NCBI GenBank assembly: GCA_018350325.1
Contig: JAEVLN010000014.1
Coordinates: 1,452,001-1,516,000, forward strand
Direction: 5' to 3'
Source of the DNA: Globodera rostochiensis
Lineage: Eukaryota; Nematoda; Chromadorea; Rhabditida; Heteroderidae
Length of the DNA: 64,000 nucleotides
The notes under the pieces were generated by a model. The model ran no database searches. It was not told where the DNA came from and saw only the letters and a program-made list of their open reading frames with translations. Position 1 is the first letter of the stretch. The number at the start of each line of letters is the position of its first letter. The translations under genes and the position numbers were made by a program. Below are positions 62,077 through 64,000 of this stretch, piece after piece.

Positions 62077-64000
62077 TATTGATGGGTTTAGTGATTGTAT
62101 TTAAACCGAATTAATAGAATAGTCATTTAACGATTTGTTAAATAATAAGGCTTCTAAATTTAATTTAATAGAAAATTGTAGACAAAATATGAACGCACAT
62201 AGACCGCAAAAAAAGAAAAAAAAAAGCGAATTAATTCATTTGTGTAAATCATAATGCCAAAACCATTTAAACAAATTAACAGTTTTGGATAGACAATTTA
62301 GTTGCGAAGCTCCGTGCAAAAAAATCAGGAAAATCTGCCATTAATTCGTTTTTTTCTGTTTTGCCGTCCATGCGCACAAATAAGCTTGCGAAGGAAGCGA
62401 GCAGTTTAACTCGAAAATAACGAAGGCGAGGGAAAAAGAAATTTCAGTCTGAAATAAAAATAGGTAACGAAAAGGAAAAGGGGTGGAGGGAAGAGAACAC
62501 TTCATCCAACGCAGATTTCAGCATTGCTGTTTGGGTTTGGGGACTTAAAAATAGAGGAGAGATAATAAAGGGAGCTTTGCCGACAGAGAAAAAGAGTAAA
62601 ATGAAGGGAAATGAGGATGTGACTAAATCAGTTCTTTTCCAACAAAAAAAAAGTAGACAAAATATAAGCGTATTGTAAATTGTAAATATGCGCAGTATGC
62701 GGAACCGGCATTAGTTTTTGAAGATGTTTAAAACTGAGATTACGTCACTAAGAGCACAGAGGTCACAATTTCATATTTGGCGATGAGGGGGGAGGGGGGG
62801 GGGACGTTTGACGGAAAAACGCCGCGTTAGTGGCGGTCAGTGAATGAAACATTTTGTTGCGTAACAGACCAGTAATTTTAATATGCTATTTACATACTGT
62901 ACATTCACACTAACTTTGGTCTCGGTGCGACCTTGGCAAAAAATAATAATAGGTAATTAGCGTTTTTCAAACAAATTTGCATTTGACCGTGAATTTGTAC
63001 GAACTTGAAAAACTTTCTCGCCCGCCCTCCTCAATACGATGTCCCTCCGCGCCCAATCGTTCATCCAAAATTGGAGCAATTTTATTCTCTAGGTATTGTG
63101 CAATCAGCTGCTGCTGGCTGCGGAGAAGACTACCAGCAGCTACCAACCTTTGATGGGGTCGCGTCGCCAGTGGACGACTCGACTCGCCCAAATCATCAAC
63201 CGCTGCTACTTCCGGCGCCCGCTCGCACCGTTAATTTTGGGCGGGACAACTTTAAAAAAGTTGAAAGGGAAGGAGAGATTACGAGGGGCTCACCAGCCAT
63301 TCTCCAACTGATGAGGTGGGTCATTGTTGGTATTCCAGTGGGGTAAGTGTAGTTAGGTAAGAAAAAGGGCGTGGGGTGAGCTGGGCGATTGGGGAGAATG
63401 CGCAAGGAAATGAATTATTGAAAGCCGTGATTGATCGATCAATCAAGTTGATTTTGATAAAGTGGCTGGTTGTGGTTTTAAACGGCGGAAATAGAAATTT
63501 GTAATGAATTCATTCGCCAACAAATGATATATGCGCGAACTAATGCCGTTGAAACATTTCAGCAGTGCGTGCGAAGTCTTAGCCATAGGGTTTTTTCGAT
63601 TGTATGCTCTCTTTGTTCATTTTATGTAATTGTCATTGCCTTAGGCATTTCGATGAATCATCGTCATGTTTCCCTCATTACATATATCCATTTGTGGAAG
63701 CTTATTTATCTTCACATGTGCAACCATTCACATATACAAATGTGTCTCACAACCAGAGAGACCTTGGTTACTCAGGAAACAAGCAAAAGAATCAGCGAGT
63801 GACTGACTGGGCGCGCGAGCAAATTGGTCGAAGAGGGGAAAGATTCGTAGTGTGTGGGAAAAGGGATAAGTGAAAAGCCCCCGACATGACGGAAAGAAGG
63901 AAAATAAGCACGAAATCTACAAAATTGAAGGAAAACGACGAAACCCCCCTCCCCATCATTTCCTTCATTCGCCGCTGTGTGAAAGACAAAAAAGAGAAAT
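62077..64000. other. Terminal 1.9 kb, no supported gene
   Basis: AT-rich with long A runs (62205-62225) and G runs (62787-62803). A minus-strand frame at 63191-62967 (GESSRPLATRPHQRLVAAGS, then QQQLIAQYLENKIAPIL) and a plus-strand frame across the same place both look mildly coding. Neither has a domain, and one must be a shadow. The region may hold the phosphatase promoter and the edge of a next gene. Confidence 0.4.

Noticed and set aside
62967..63346. Overlapping plus and minus frames near the end of the window
   Set aside because: Each looks slightly coding, but there is no domain, start context or splice partner in the window; not called as a gene.

Overview
The window is nuclear DNA from a nematode. 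The evidence is many short introns (often 40-70 bp, GT..AG with weak polypyrimidine tracts), densely packed genes on both strands, and protein families typical of nematodes (duplicable OST-alpha transporter, ShKT and TIMP/NTR secreted proteins, a CHERP-type splicing factor, a FLYWCH transposon). Base use and the large number of short introns are compatible with a plant-parasitic tylenchid such as a cyst nematode, but that is inference. All gene models below were made by joining exons by eye from reading frame, splice sites and family motifs. The outer limits are firm where a start and stop are stated; some inner splice sites are approximate.

Layout. 0.2-3.2 kb (-): CHERP splicing/calcium homeostasis factor. 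4.1-5.6 kb (+): myeloid leukemia factor (MLF). 6.8-9.0 kb (-): Rab11-FIP3/4-type effector, with a tiny hAT-like MITE in one intron. 9.0-12.1 kb: G-homopolymer-rich DNA without convincing genes. 12.1-13.1 kb (+): ShKT protein with a weak secretion-like N-terminus. 13.8-14.6 kb (-): small heat-shock protein. 14.6-16.8 kb: more G/C-run DNA. 16.8-19.0 kb (+): secreted M14 metallocarboxypeptidase. 19.3-21.2 kb (-): divergent G-protein beta subunit. 22.0-23.8 kb (+): organic solute transporter alpha. 24.1-26.5 kb (-): FMRFamide-receptor-like GPCR with a 52-bp minisatellite. 27.8-30.6 kb (+): BED zinc-finger/hATC protein derived from a hAT transposase. 31.0-32.8 kb (-): beta-tubulin. 33.9-34.8 kb (+): mitochondrial ATP synthase delta. 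35.2-37.8 kb (+): D-2-hydroxyglutarate dehydrogenase. 38.1-41.5 kb (-): unrecognised gene hosting a hAT-like MITE. 41.8-44.3 kb (+): aspartate aminotransferase. 44.6-46.5 kb: a complete 1.83-kb DNA element with repeat-built inverted ends, an 11-bp target-site duplication and a FLYWCH gene. 46.7-50.5 kb (+): SAC3/GANP mRNA-export factor with a tandemly duplicated tail. 50.8-52.9 kb (-): secreted protein of the Porphyromonas-type arginine deiminase/agmatine deiminase fold that appears to have lost its catalytic Cys-His. 53.7-54.6 kb (-): TIMP-like inhibitor. 55.3-62.1 kb (-): receptor tyrosine phosphatase. 62.1-64 kb: no convincing gene.

Most genes are ordinary housekeeping or signalling genes; neighbours do not form one pathway. 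ATP synthase delta and D2HGDH lie 333 bp apart on the same strand and are both mitochondrial, so a nematode operon is possible but unproven. The most unusual items are the deiminase-fold pseudoenzyme at 50.8-52.9 kb and the FLYWCH-bearing element at 44.6-46.5 kb. Several precise MITE insertions and a host gene derived from a hAT transposase show repeated hAT/MULE activity.
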